From positions 1-64,000 of the forward strand of contig NZ_JBBMEJ010000009.1 of assembly GCF_040096615.1 (NCBI RefSeq): a stretch of 64,000 nucleotides of DNA, given 5' to 3'. Source of the stretch: Blautia_A aquisgranensis (lineage in GTDB: Bacteria > Bacillota > Clostridia > Lachnospirales > Lachnospiraceae). The translations under genes were made by a program, and so were the position numbers. Within the stretch, counting starts at the first letter, position 1; every line of letters begins with the position of its first letter. A model generated the notes under the pieces. That model was given only the letters and a program-made list of their open reading frames with translations. It had not been told where the DNA came from and searched no databases. This document shows, in pieces, positions 8,289-16,419 of this stretch.

Positions 8289-8885
8289 TTATAATTCCAC
8301 ACGGCCTTCCAGTGCCCGGAGAAGTGTTACCTCGTCAATGTACTCCAGGTCGCCGCCCACCGGAACTCCGCTGGCAATACGACTTACCTTGATCCCTGTA
8401 GGCTTGATCAGCTTACTGATATACATGGCTGTCGTCTCTCCCTCAAGACTGGAATTGGTCGCCACAATAACTTCCTGCACATCCCCCTGAAGACGCTTCA
8501 TCAGCTCTTTCAGTTTAATATCATCCGGGCCGATTCCCAGCATCGGGGAGATCGCGCCATGAAGTACGTGGTAAACTCCGTCAAACTTGCCTGTTTTTTC
8601 GTAGGCTGCCAGATCTCTGGTATTCTCCACGACCATGATCGTGCTGTGGTCACGCTTCGGATTGGCGCAGATCGGGCAAAGCTCCTGATCAGTCAGTGTA
8701 TAACAGCATTTACAGTACTGAACGTTCTGTCTGGCATCTGTGATGGACGCGGTCAGCTGTTCCACCTGATCCTTCGGCATATTCATGATGTGAAAAGCAA
8801 GCCTCTGGGCTGATTTTGCTCCGATTCCCGGAAGATGGGAAAGCTGCTCAATAAGCTTGTTGATATGGCTGCTGTAGTATTCCAT
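8289..8885 (-). CDS. recR: Recombination protein RecR
   Basis: A 198-residue RecR, which works with RecF/RecO to load RecA at gaps. Seen in order: helix-hairpin-helix LSHLPGIGAKSAQRLAFH (about 16-33), a four-cysteine zinc finger CKCCYTLTDQELCPIC (about 58-73), and a Toprim domain with VVENTRDLAAYE and the later ATNSSLEGETTA. The length is typical. Its ATG overlaps the stop of ybaB (TGATG), and the order dnaX-ybaB-recR is the standard bacterial arrangement, which implies one transcript and translational coupling. Confidence 0.97.
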   Translation of the reverse strand: MEYYSSHINKLIEQLSHLPGIGAKSAQRLAFHIMNMPKDQVEQLTASITDARQNVQYCKCCYTLTDQELCPICANPKRDHSTIMVVENTRDLAAYEKTGKFDGVYHVLHGAISPMLGIGPDDIKLKELMKRLQGDVQEVIVATNSSLEGETTAMYISKLIKPTGIKVSRIASGVPVGGDLEYIDEVTLLRALEGRVEL

Positions 8886-9241
8886 CAGAAAGGAAGGCCT
8901 CCGCCTAATCCGCCAAGGCCACCTGTAAGCTTGGACATTACTGCTGCGGACTCAGACTCTACCTGACGAAGAGCTTCGTTTGTTGCTGCTGCGATCATAT
9001 CCTCAAGCATCTCGATATCATCCGGATCTACTGCCTCTTCGGAAAGCTTAACCTTGGTTACTTCACGTTTACCGGAGATCGTAACTTCAACAGCTCCGCC
9101 ACCTACAGTTGCAGTGAATTCTTTTTCCTCGAGAGCCTTCTGGTTCTCTTCCATCTGACGCTGCATCTTCTGCGCCTGCTTCATAAGATTGTTCATGTTT
9201 CCCGGCATACCCATACCTGGGAATCCACCTCTTTTTGCCAT
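8885..9241 (-). CDS. YbaB/EbfC family nucleoid-associated protein
   Basis: A 118-residue small DNA-binding protein of the YbaB/EbfC family, which forms dimers that coat DNA. The N-terminus is rich in Gly and Met (GGFPGMGMPGNMNNLMKQAQ), followed by a helix KMQRQMEENQKALEEKEF and the core TVGGGAVEVTISGKREVTKV. The Gly-rich tail (LTGGLGGLGGGLPF) is usual in Firmicutes. The ATG follows AGGAGG. It sits between dnaX and recR as in most bacteria. Confidence 0.95.
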   Translation of the reverse strand: MAKRGGFPGMGMPGNMNNLMKQAQKMQRQMEENQKALEEKEFTATVGGGAVEVTISGKREVTKVKLSEEAVDPDDIEMLEDMIAAATNEALRQVESESAAVMSKLTGGLGGLGGGLPF

Positions 9242-9273
9242 AAAAAAATCCTCCTGATCTTTGTTTTTTATTT

Positions 9274-10890
9274 TTATGTTTCGTCCGGGTCCTCTTCCAC
9301 TACAATATCCATGTGGATATTCTCCCGGAGTGCATCATCCACTGTGATCTGTGCAAGATTGGTATGCTGATGTTTATTGGCTACCAGCATATGAATCTCC
9401 ACATTTTTTCCTGTTTTCGCTGCGATAATATCCTGAAGCTCTTTCTGCGCTTCCGGATTATCTACATAATTCTGTCCCAGAAAATCCTGAAACTCTATAT
9501 AAAGAACCGGATCTCCTGTTTCTCCGTTATATTTCGGAACCGCTCTCTGCAGGGACTGCTTGAAAAGCCCTGTGGTCTGTCCCACAATTGTCCTCCATCC
9601 TGCTACGATCTTCTGCAGATCCTCTGGTGCTGCTTTCTGCGGAGCCGGCTGCCTCATCTGAGATTCACTTCCGGCCATTCCCGTCTCCTGCACAGCCCCG
9701 GCATCACCCTCCCGGATGATCACCTGCTGCACCGGCCGCTCCTCCATCTGCTTCTCCAGCACACGAAGTCTGTCCAGAACAGAATCCAGATTCGTCTCCA
9801 TCGCAGGTCTGCAAAGCTTGATCAGCGCGATCTCCACAAGAACGCGCTTCTGGCTTGCAAAACGGATCTGATTGGACAGATCCGAAAAAATACGGATGTA
9901 ACGCATCAGTGTCTCCACATCTGTCATTTCGCTCTCTTCCTTAAGAAGCTTCAGATTCTCTGACGAAACATCAATCGCTTCCTCCGGATTCTCAGAAGTC
10001 TTCACAAGAAGAAGATTACGCATATACCATGTAAAATCCGTTACAAACTGCCCCAGCTCGCGGCCGCCTGTGATCAGATCCTCCAGCACATGAATGGAGC
10101 CTGTCACATCACCTGAAAGAACTTTGCGGAGCAGCTTGCTGAACACCTCCGTGTCAACCGCTCCCAGAACATCCAGGACTTTATCATAGGTGAGTACCTG
10201 TCCCAGATAAAAGGAAATACACTGATCCAGAAGACTCAGGGCATCTCGCATGGAGCCATCGCCTTTTTTTGCCACATAGCGGACTGCCTTCTCCTCTGCC
10301 TCCACGCCTTCAGCCGCAAGAAGCTCGGAAAGTCTGGCCGCTATGGTGTCAATGGAGATCCTGTGAAAATCATAGCGCTGACATCTGGACAAAATCGTGA
10401 TTGGGATCTTATGTGCCTCTGTTGTCGCCAGAATAAAAATAACGTAGGAAGGCGGCTCTTCCAGAGTTTTCAGAAGGGCATTGAAGGCTCCTGTTGAGAG
10501 CATATGCACCTCATCTATGATGTAAACCTTATATTTACCCTCTGTAGGACGGTAGGCTACCTCCTCACGGATCTCACGGATGTTGTCAACACCGTTGTTG
10601 GAGGCTGCATCGATCTCAATCACATTCATAGCGGTTCCTGCCTGAATAGCCTTGCACATGGCACATTCGTTGCAGGGACTGCCATTGACAGGATGTTCGC
10701 AGTTTACTGCCTTCGCCAGGATCTTCGCTACGGTAGTTTTACCAGTACCTCTTGTTCCGCAGAACAGATATGCGTGTCCGATACGGTTCGCCTTGATCTG
10801 GTTAGTCAGTGTTGTCACAATATGATCCTGTCCTTTTACATCGTCAAAATTATCAGGACGAAATTTACGGTAAAGAGCAGTATAACTCAT
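9274..10890 (-). CDS. dnaX: DNA polymerase III subunit gamma/tau
   Basis: A 538-residue clamp-loader ATPase. Walker A is GTRGTGKTT near residue 45; the zinc module CEHPVNGSPCNECAMC follows; Walker B/DExx is IIDEVHML; the sensor and SRC motif ILSRCQRYDF comes next. The variable tail after about residue 370 should bind polymerase in the tau form, and the last 100 residues resemble the C-terminal domain. It has a good AAGGAGTG ribosome site. No frameshift site was obvious, so whether a shorter gamma is made is unknown. It heads the dnaX-ybaB-recR set. Confidence 0.97.
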   Translation of the reverse strand: MSYTALYRKFRPDNFDDVKGQDHIVTTLTNQIKANRIGHAYLFCGTRGTGKTTVAKILAKAVNCEHPVNGSPCNECAMCKAIQAGTAMNVIEIDAASNNGVDNIREIREEVAYRPTEGKYKVYIIDEVHMLSTGAFNALLKTLEEPPSYVIFILATTEAHKIPITILSRCQRYDFHRISIDTIAARLSELLAAEGVEAEEKAVRYVAKKGDGSMRDALSLLDQCISFYLGQVLTYDKVLDVLGAVDTEVFSKLLRKVLSGDVTGSIHVLEDLITGGRELGQFVTDFTWYMRNLLLVKTSENPEEAIDVSSENLKLLKEESEMTDVETLMRYIRIFSDLSNQIRFASQKRVLVEIALIKLCRPAMETNLDSVLDRLRVLEKQMEERPVQQVIIREGDAGAVQETGMAGSESQMRQPAPQKAAPEDLQKIVAGWRTIVGQTTGLFKQSLQRAVPKYNGETGDPVLYIEFQDFLGQNYVDNPEAQKELQDIIAAKTGKNVEIHMLVANKHQHTNLAQITVDDALRENIHMDIVVEEDPDET

Positions 10891-10916
10891 AAAACACTCC
10901 TTCTCTTCGCCACAGT

Positions 10917-10940
10917 CGCCGCGGAAACACTCCCGCGGCG
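10917..10940. other. GC-rich hairpin between pfkA and dnaX
   Basis: CGCCGCGG (10,917-10,924) and its exact complement (10,933-10,940) can form an 8-base-pair all-GC stem with an 8-base loop in the 70-base gap. It has no T-run on either side, so it is not a classic terminator. It may be a partial stop, a processing site, or a fold in the dnaX leader. Confidence 0.45.
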
Positions 10941-10960
10941 GCCAGATGACTTATAATTGA

Positions 10961-12043
10961 TTAATCGCCAAAGCTGATTCCAATCTGTTTGGCTGCTTTT
11001 ACAAGCTGATCCTTCGGTGATACCATCTTCAGCTTGCCTGCACATTCGGCAAGAGGAACCCGTTTGATCTTGCCGTTGACGACACCGATCATTACACCAT
11101 ATTCCTCATCCATGATCGCCTGTGCTGCACCTGCACCGATTCTTGTAGAAAGAACACGGTCATATGCACATGGCTCTCCGCCTCGCTGCATATGCCCCGG
11201 AACTGTGATACGTACCTCACTTCCGGTTACCTGCTGGATCTGATCTGCGATCTCATAGGATACAGACGGATATTTCTTCGCTCTTTCTGCAAGTTTTTCT
11301 TTGTATTTCTTCTTCGGAAGCTCTGCATCTTCTTTGGAGATGGCTCCCTCAGCTACTGCAAGAATGGTGAAACGTTTGCCTGCCTTATTACGCTTCTGGA
11401 TGGCTTCCGCAACCTTGTTGATATCATACGGGATCTCCGGGATCAGGATTACATCTGCGCCACCGGCAACACCGGCATTCAGTGTAAGACTTCCAACCTT
11501 ATGTCCCATGATCTCAACGATAAATACGCGTCCGTGGGATGCTGCTGTTGTATGGATGCAGTCGATTGCATTCGTCGCGATCTCCAGCGCGCTCTGGAAA
11601 CCGAAGGTCATATCAGTTCCCCAGATATCATTATCAATTGTTTTCGGAAGATGAATGATATTTAATCCCTCTTCACGAAGAAGATTGGCTGTTTTCTGTG
11701 TACCGTTTCCGCCGAGAATCACAAGGCAGTCAAGACAGAGCTTATAATAAGTCTGTTTCATGGCCTCAACCTTGTCAAGTCCCTTCTCATCCGGCACCCG
11801 CATAAGCTTGAACGGCTGTCTGGATGTTCCGAGAATAGTACCGCCCTGAGTCAGGATTCCGGAAAAATCCTTGCTTGTGAGCATACGGTATTTCCCGTAG
11901 ATCAGACCCTTGTAACCATCATCAAATCCATATACCTCAAGGTTTTCAACGCTGTTGCTCAGTCCCTTCACAACGCCTCTCATAGTTGCGTTCAGTGCCT
12001 GGCAGTCACCGCCGCTTGTCAGCAGACCGATTCTTTTGATCAT
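10961..12043 (-). CDS. 6-phosphofructokinase
   Basis: A 360-residue phosphofructokinase of glycolysis. Signatures: LTSGGDCQALNATMRG at the start, VILGGNGTQKTANLL, PKTIDNDIWGTDMTFGF, and the MGHKVGSLTL helix. At the two positions that separate phosphate donors it has Gly in GGNG (the ATP type) and Lys in PKTIDND (common in PPi-dependent and some long ATP-dependent enzymes), so ATP use is likely but not certain. The start was set at 12,043 because AGGACGCT lies just before it; 11 more upstream codons are open. It is divergent from the SRP RNA gene. Confidence 0.93.
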   Translation of the reverse strand: MIKRIGLLTSGGDCQALNATMRGVVKGLSNSVENLEVYGFDDGYKGLIYGKYRMLTSKDFSGILTQGGTILGTSRQPFKLMRVPDEKGLDKVEAMKQTYYKLCLDCLVILGGNGTQKTANLLREEGLNIIHLPKTIDNDIWGTDMTFGFQSALEIATNAIDCIHTTAASHGRVFIVEIMGHKVGSLTLNAGVAGGADVILIPEIPYDINKVAEAIQKRNKAGKRFTILAVAEGAISKEDAELPKKKYKEKLAERAKKYPSVSYEIADQIQQVTGSEVRITVPGHMQRGGEPCAYDRVLSTRIGAGAAQAIMDEEYGVMIGVVNGKIKRVPLAECAGKLKMVSPKDQLVKAAKQIGISFGD

Positions 12044-12266
12044 AGCGTCCTCCATTCTGTGCTCTCTTATGTGCACATTTTATTTGTTGCTGTTTCGGAA
12101 ACAGCTACATTATTTTCTCTTTTTAAAGAGTTTTACACATTATAATATTATAAAGCATTTTCAGTCTGTGCACAATAGCCAAAAAACCTCTTGAAAATGT
12201 ACAGGCAGTCACAAAACAGAGCAGCTTCTGTACAGGAAAAGGATATATAAATTTGTCTGCCGTGCC

Positions 12267-12295
12267 TTGACAAATCCACGCCGAGAGTCTATAAT
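12267..12295 (+). promoter_or_regulatory. Consensus promoter of the SRP RNA gene
   Basis: TTGACA (12,267-12,272) and TATAAT (12,290-12,295) both match the consensus exactly with a 17-base spacer, as expected for a stable RNA. The start is predicted at about 12,302. Confidence 0.85.
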
Positions 12296-12301
12296 TAAAT
12301 T

Positions 12302-12562
12302 CCGCGCAGCCGGGGAGATAGCGGTGCCCTGTACCTGCAATCCGCTACAGCAGGGGTGATGCCAATCTGAGGCTTGTATCTTGTGGAGCAGCCCTCTATA
12401 AGTGGCGTTGACGTTTGGGTCTTACGCAACAGGAATCTGTGAACCGTGTCAGGGCAGGAATGCAGCAGCACTAAGCAGAAGCTCTTGTGTGCCGTGAGGG
12501 TGCCTGGGCTGAGTTAACTGTAGAGGTAACGTCTGTGAGACCATTCCGAGGTGCGGCGCGCG
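12302..12562 (+). ncRNA. ffs: Signal recognition particle RNA (large bacterial type)
   Basis: About 260 bases that align by eye with the Bacillus scRNA. The 5' Alu region has GGGGAGATAGCGGTGCCCTG and CCGCTACAGCAGGGG. The conserved apical S-domain carries GTCAGGGCAGGAATGCAGCA, holding the symmetric loop bound by Ffh. The descending strand has GTGCCTGGGCTGAGTTAACT. The ends pair through CGCGC/GCGCG. The large form with an Alu domain is typical of Firmicutes. It targets nascent membrane and secreted proteins to the translocon. The exact ends are uncertain by a few bases. Confidence 0.95.
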
Positions 12563-12598
12563 TAAAAAAGATTATAATGATCTCTATATAAACAGCAT

Positions 12599-12643
12599 TC
12601 CCGCCGGATTCATCATTTATGACTGATCCGGCGGGATTTTTTT
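12599..12643 (+). terminator. Terminator after SRP RNA
   Basis: CCCGCCGGAT and ATCCGGCGGG form a 10-base-pair stem followed by seven T on the plus strand. It lies 37 bases past the RNA and may also serve the convergent yqeY-like gene, whose stop is at 12,652. Confidence 0.88.
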
Positions 12644-12651
12644 GTCTTATT

Positions 12652-13089
12652 TTATTTGCAGTATCCGGCAACTACCTGATTGATAAGCTTACCGTCAGCC
12701 TTACCTTTCAGATCGCCCATGACTGCTTTCATGATCTGACCTTTGTTTCCGGTTGCAAGAACATCGGAGAATTTTTCCTCAAGATAAGCCTTGATCTCTG
12801 TCTCATCCATCTGCTTCGGAGCATATTTTGCAATGATGTCGTATCTTGCCTGATATTCTTCTTTCAGATCTGTACGGTCTGCAGGGCAGGTATCGATCTG
12901 CTCTTTCGCTGTCTTAAGCTCTTTCAGGATAACTCTGTCTACCAGATCACCCTTGATATCATCACGGCAGCCCTCATCGATGGCAACTTTCTTCACTGCT
13001 GCGATCAGTGCGGAAACTGCTTCCTTCGTTACCTTATCTTTAGCCTTCATTGCTGCTACCATGTCTTTTCTTAATACTTCAAGTTCCAT
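12652..13089 (-). CDS. GatB/YqeY domain protein
   Basis: A 145-residue YqeY-type protein, related to the C-terminal tRNA-binding domain of the amidotransferase subunit GatB. Seen: KDMVAAMKAKDKVTKEAVSAL at the start, the KQMDETEIKAYLEEK helix, and the end NKGQIMKAVMGDLKGKADGKLINQVV, all typical of the free-standing family. It may help tRNA-dependent amidation or bind tRNA, but its role is not settled. A TTGACA-17-CAAAAT promoter lies about 100 bases ahead (13,182-13,210). Confidence 0.88.
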   Translation of the reverse strand: MELEVLRKDMVAAMKAKDKVTKEAVSALIAAVKKVAIDEGCRDDIKGDLVDRVILKELKTAKEQIDTCPADRTDLKEEYQARYDIIAKYAPKQMDETEIKAYLEEKFSDVLATGNKGQIMKAVMGDLKGKADGKLINQVVAGYCK

Positions 13090-13181
13090 TGTGTGATCCT
13101 CCCTTTCCTGTCGTTTCTGTATAAACGGCTCTCATATTTTTCTGAATGGATGTCTTTTATCTGAAATCCATTTATGGTTTT

Positions 13182-13210
13182 ATTTTGATATTTTCAAGGG
13201 CTCCTGTCAA
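13182..13210 (-). promoter_or_regulatory. Probable promoter of the YqeY-like gene
   Basis: TTGACA (13,205-13,210) and CAAAAT (13,182-13,187) are 17 bases apart on the minus strand, in the gap between tadA and the YqeY-like gene. The -10 is weak. No clear terminator after tadA was seen in the gap. Confidence 0.5.
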
Positions 13211-13258
13211 GAGAAAATCGTGCAGAACTTTCTTCGTTCTGTCTTCGGTTCTCCGCTT

Positions 13259-13792
13259 TTATTCTGATGCTTCTGCCTGCACCTGTTGCTCTGCCAAACG
13301 TTCTGCCTCCTGTTTTTTCAGCATCTTCGCCTGTTTTTTCTTCTCACGGAGCTCGCGAAAGAATGTAGAAAGCATCTCGGAGCATTCTTCTTCAAGAACG
13401 CCTTCTGTGATCTTCACCTGATGGTTGAAGCCTTCGATCTGAAGAAGATTCATAACAGAACCTGCACAGCCTGCTTTGGGGTTCATACAGCCGATCACTA
13501 CTTCATCGATCCTGGACTGTACAAGAGCCCCGGAGCACATCTGGCAGGGTTCCAGTGTCACGTACATGGTACAGCCCTCCAGACGCCAGTCTCCCAGTTT
13601 TTTGCTGGCTTTGCGGATAGCATTAAGTTCTGCATGAGACAGCGTATTTTTGTCGGTATTGCGGCGGTTGTAGCCTCTGGCTATGATCTTGCCTTCGTAT
13701 ACGATCACACAGCCGATCGGCACCTCATCCAGTGCGCGGGCTTTTTTTGCCTGGCGGATCGCCTCTTTCATAAAACGTTCCTGATCTGTCAC
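13259..13792 (-). CDS. tadA: tRNA adenosine(34) deaminase TadA
   Basis: A 177-residue zinc deaminase that converts A34 to inosine in tRNA-Arg(ACG). The catalytic HAE triad is in LSHAELNAI (about residue 53) and the other zinc ligands in LEPCQMCSGAL (about 83-86). The Lys/Glu/Gln-rich tail after residue 145 extends beyond the core fold. A perfect consensus promoter precedes it (13,886-13,914), so it is probably transcribed alone. Confidence 0.95.
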   Translation of the reverse strand: MTDQERFMKEAIRQAKKARALDEVPIGCVIVYEGKIIARGYNRRNTDKNTLSHAELNAIRKASKKLGDWRLEGCTMYVTLEPCQMCSGALVQSRIDEVVIGCMNPKAGCAGSVMNLLQIEGFNHQVKITEGVLEEECSEMLSTFFRELREKKKQAKMLKKQEAERLAEQQVQAEASE

Positions 13793-13885
13793 TTATGTTC
13801 CTCCTGTATTTCAAAAATTACGTAATTCTCTGATTTTCTGATTTATTTATGATATATAAATATGTCTGTATCTGTACTCTGTTCG

Positions 13886-13914
13886 ATTATAGCTTTCCAG
13901 CTATTCTGTGTCAA
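13886..13914 (-). promoter_or_regulatory. Consensus promoter of tadA
   Basis: TTGACA (13,909-13,914) and TATAAT (13,886-13,891), both exact, with a 17-base spacer on the minus strand. The leader would be about 85 bases. Confidence 0.8.
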
Positions 13915-13934
13915 ATTCGTTTAACATGTATACA

Positions 13935-13975
13935 AAAAGCGCTGCAGAAGTTTTTCATATCAGCTTCTGCAGCGT
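13935..13975 (-). terminator. Terminator of the beta-glucoside operon
   Basis: CGCTGCAGAAG (13,940-13,950) pairs with CTTCTGCAGCG (13,964-13,974), 11 perfect base pairs. On the minus strand a five-T run follows; on the plus strand there are four T. It lies directly after the GH1 stop codon. Confidence 0.85.
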
Positions 13976-13998
13976 TTTCTTACTTTTATCTGTTCGTT

Positions 13999-15405
13999 TT
14001 ATTTGTGAAGTGATTCACCATTCGTAGCGATCACATCTTTATACCAGTAGAAGGATTTTTTCTTATAACGGTTCAGAGTACCTGTTCCGTCATCGTTACG
14101 GTCTACATAGATATAACCGTAGCGTTTTTTCAGCTCTGCTGTGGATGCACTGACAAGGTCGATGCAGCCCCAGGAAGTGTAGCCCATAACGTCTACACCA
14201 TCTTTTACGGCTTCCTCTACCTGGAGAAGATGCTTCTGGAGATAATCGATACGATAGTCATCCTCTACCGTCAGAACGCCATCCTTCTCTACGAGCTTAT
14301 CCACTGCGCCCAGTCCGTTCTCAACGATGAACAGCGGCTTCTGATAACGATCCCAGTAGTAGTTCAGCACATAGCGAAGTCCCTTCGGGTCGATCTGCCA
14401 GCCCCACTCAGAAGCCTCCAGATACGGGTTTGGAACGCCACCCATGATATTACCTTTTCCGCCGACTCTCTTTTCCGGATCTGCTGTCTCGCAGATGCTC
14501 ATGTAATAGCTGAAAGAAACAAAGTCCACAGTGTTCTTCAGAATCTCCTCATCGCCTGGCTCAAATTTAATCTCGATGTTGTTCTCACGGAAATAGCGTT
14601 TCATATATCCAGGATAATATCCACGTACATGAACATCACCGAAGAAGTCGTTCTTATGAACGCTCTCCATAGTCTTGATCACATCATCCGGGCATGGTGT
14701 CAGCGGATAAGTCGGCATGCTTAAGATCATACATCCGATCTTTGCATCCGGCATCATCTCGTGACCGATCTTTGTTGCAAGGGCACTTGCAACCAGCTCA
14801 TGATGAATTGCCTGATAAAGATCCTGCTGGGAAAGCTTATCCTTGTCTGTGTAAATACCACCGCTTAAGAACGGCTCATGGAGAACGGAGTTGATCTCAT
14901 TAAAGGTCAGCCAGTATTTTACCTTTTTTCCGTATCTTGCAAAAATAGTTCTTACATATCTCTCATAGAAACCGATCATCTTTCTGTTTACCCAACCATC
15001 GTAGGTTTTTGCAAGATGAAGCGGTGTTTCATAGTGAGAGATCGTTACCAGTGGCTCGATCCCATATTTATGGCATTCGTCAAAAAGATCATCATAAAAC
15101 TGAAGGCCTTTTTCGTTTGGTGTCTCCTCATCTCCGTTAGGGAAAATACGACTCCATGCAATGGATGTACGGAATACTTTGAAGCCCATCTCCGCAAATA
15201 ATTTCACATCTTCTTTGTAACGATGATAGAAGTCGATTCCTACCAGCTTCATGTTATCTTCTGTAGGCTCTTCTGTTCTCGGTCCTACGATTCCATGTGG
15301 TGTTACATCCTGTGTGCATAAACCTTTTCCGTCTTCATTATATGCACCCTCACACTGATTGGCAGCTACTGCACCGCCCCATAAAAAATTCTCCGGAAAT
15401 GCCAT
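13999..15405 (-). CDS. GH1 6-phospho-beta-glucosidase
   Basis: A 468-residue glycoside hydrolase family 1 enzyme. The acid/base Glu is in WLTFNEIN (about residue 170) and the nucleophile in FIVENGLG (about 362). The motif SASTAELKKRYGYIYVD (about 419-435) contains the Ser, Lys and Tyr that in this family bind the 6-phosphate of the sugar, so the substrate is probably a phosphorylated beta-glucoside such as cellobiose 6-phosphate. It would release glucose 6-phosphate and a sugar or aglycone in the cytoplasm. No signal peptide. It is last in an operon with a ROK kinase and a GPH symporter and no PTS gene, so the kinase may supply the phosphate. Confidence 0.92.
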   Translation of the reverse strand: MAFPENFLWGGAVAANQCEGAYNEDGKGLCTQDVTPHGIVGPRTEEPTEDNMKLVGIDFYHRYKEDVKLFAEMGFKVFRTSIAWSRIFPNGDEETPNEKGLQFYDDLFDECHKYGIEPLVTISHYETPLHLAKTYDGWVNRKMIGFYERYVRTIFARYGKKVKYWLTFNEINSVLHEPFLSGGIYTDKDKLSQQDLYQAIHHELVASALATKIGHEMMPDAKIGCMILSMPTYPLTPCPDDVIKTMESVHKNDFFGDVHVRGYYPGYMKRYFRENNIEIKFEPGDEEILKNTVDFVSFSYYMSICETADPEKRVGGKGNIMGGVPNPYLEASEWGWQIDPKGLRYVLNYYWDRYQKPLFIVENGLGAVDKLVEKDGVLTVEDDYRIDYLQKHLLQVEEAVKDGVDVMGYTSWGCIDLVSASTAELKKRYGYIYVDRNDDGTGTLNRYKKKSFYWYKDVIATNGESLHK

Positions 15406-15434
15406 TTTATAAGTCCCTCCTTATTGTATTTTCA

Positions 15435-15505
15435 AGCGGACATTCGGAATCCGCTTCGCTACTTCCTCATGAACAAATAATCGGATTCCTCAATTATTTG
15501 TTCAT
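15435..15505 (-). other. Two hairpins between the ROK kinase and GH1 genes
   Basis: AGCGGA/TCCGCT (15,435-15,455) and a perfect 13-base-pair stem (arms 15,469-15,481 and 15,493-15,505, 11-base loop). The second includes the last codons and the stop of the ROK gene. Neither has a good T-run. Such intercistronic folds often set different message levels for adjacent genes. Confidence 0.5.
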
Positions 15506-16408
15506 AAAATGATACAAAGCACCAATTAAATTTGCGTCATTATAGAATCTGCAGTTTGTCAGCTTCGGCTCCGGTACGTATGGAGATACTTTTCTAAGAG
15601 GAATGTTCTCAAGCACCTCATCCATACTTCTCTGCAGATATTTGTGCAGAAGCGGCTGCTGGCTGATACCGCCGCCGACTGCGATGATATCCAGATCCAG
15701 ATAAATGTTCAGATTATAGATCTGCACTGCCAGTCCGTCTGTATATTCCTTCAGACCTGCGAGTACTTTTTCATCTCCGTTATTTGCCAGTTCAAAAATC
15801 TTCAGCCCATCGTAATTCTGCCAGTCCTCACCTGTATGCTTTGCCACGATCTTGGACAGACCTTCCGCGCCACAGTTCAGTCCCCAGTAGCTGTCCAGCT
15901 CTCCCGGTTTGCTTGCATCTGTGCATACATAGCTGTACTCACCGGCTGTAAAATGATTTCCGCGGAACAGCTTTCCGTTAAGAATGATACCACCGGCAAC
16001 TCCGGAACCAAGAACTACTACAGCTCCGTTTGTGCAGCCCTTAAGGCTTCCTCTCCAGAACTCCGCAAGTGCGGCACATTTTCCGTCATTTTCCACGGAA
16101 ACCGGGATTCCGTAACGCTTGGAAAGCTCTGTTCCCACTGTGCTTCCTGCAAGATATGCAAGATATCCGGCAGTTACACAGTAGCCATCTTTATTATCCA
16201 GCATACCAGGCATGCTGATTGCAATACCCTCGATGCGGTTTCTGTATTTTTCCACAACACCGTCCAGAACCTGATAGTAGTCCTCTTTTGTCTTTGTACG
16301 GTAATCCGGTGTGGGAACCTTATCTTTTTCAAGAATTTCCGCATTTTCGTCCATTAACGCGTATTTCGTAAATGTTCCGCCTGCATCAAAAACCAGATAA
16401 TTTTTCAT
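15494..16408 (-). CDS. ROK family sugar kinase (possible beta-glucoside kinase)
   Basis: A 304-residue ROK-family protein. The ATP phosphate-binding motif is VFDAGGTFTKYALMDE at the start, with a second at VVLGSGVAGGIILNG. The catalytic-region text SVENDGKCAALAEF carries the conserved Asp. The CxCGxxGCxE zinc motif of classical ROK glucokinases and repressors is not present (the region reads SYWGLNCGAEGL). Zinc-less ROK kinases of this length include the beta-glucoside kinase BglK. There is no helix-turn-helix, so it is an enzyme rather than a repressor. Its place between a symporter and a 6-phospho-beta-glucosidase suggests that it phosphorylates imported disaccharide. Direct evidence for the substrate is lacking. 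Confidence 0.82.
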   Translation of the reverse strand: MKNYLVFDAGGTFTKYALMDENAEILEKDKVPTPDYRTKTKEDYYQVLDGVVEKYRNRIEGIAISMPGMLDNKDGYCVTAGYLAYLAGSTVGTELSKRYGIPVSVENDGKCAALAEFWRGSLKGCTNGAVVVLGSGVAGGIILNGKLFRGNHFTAGEYSYVCTDASKPGELDSYWGLNCGAEGLSKIVAKHTGEDWQNYDGLKIFELANNGDEKVLAGLKEYTDGLAVQIYNLNIYLDLDIIAVGGGISQQPLLHKYLQRSMDEVLENIPLRKVSPYVPEPKLTNCRFYNDANLIGALYHFMNK

Positions 16409-16419
16409 TTCATTTTACC

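Noticed and set aside
8846..8890. Frameshift between ybaB and recR
   Set aside because: The TGATG overlap is the normal coupled stop/start of this conserved gene pair.
12471..12671. 66-codon frame on the minus strand over the SRP RNA
   Set aside because: The region is explained by the conserved SRP RNA and its terminator.
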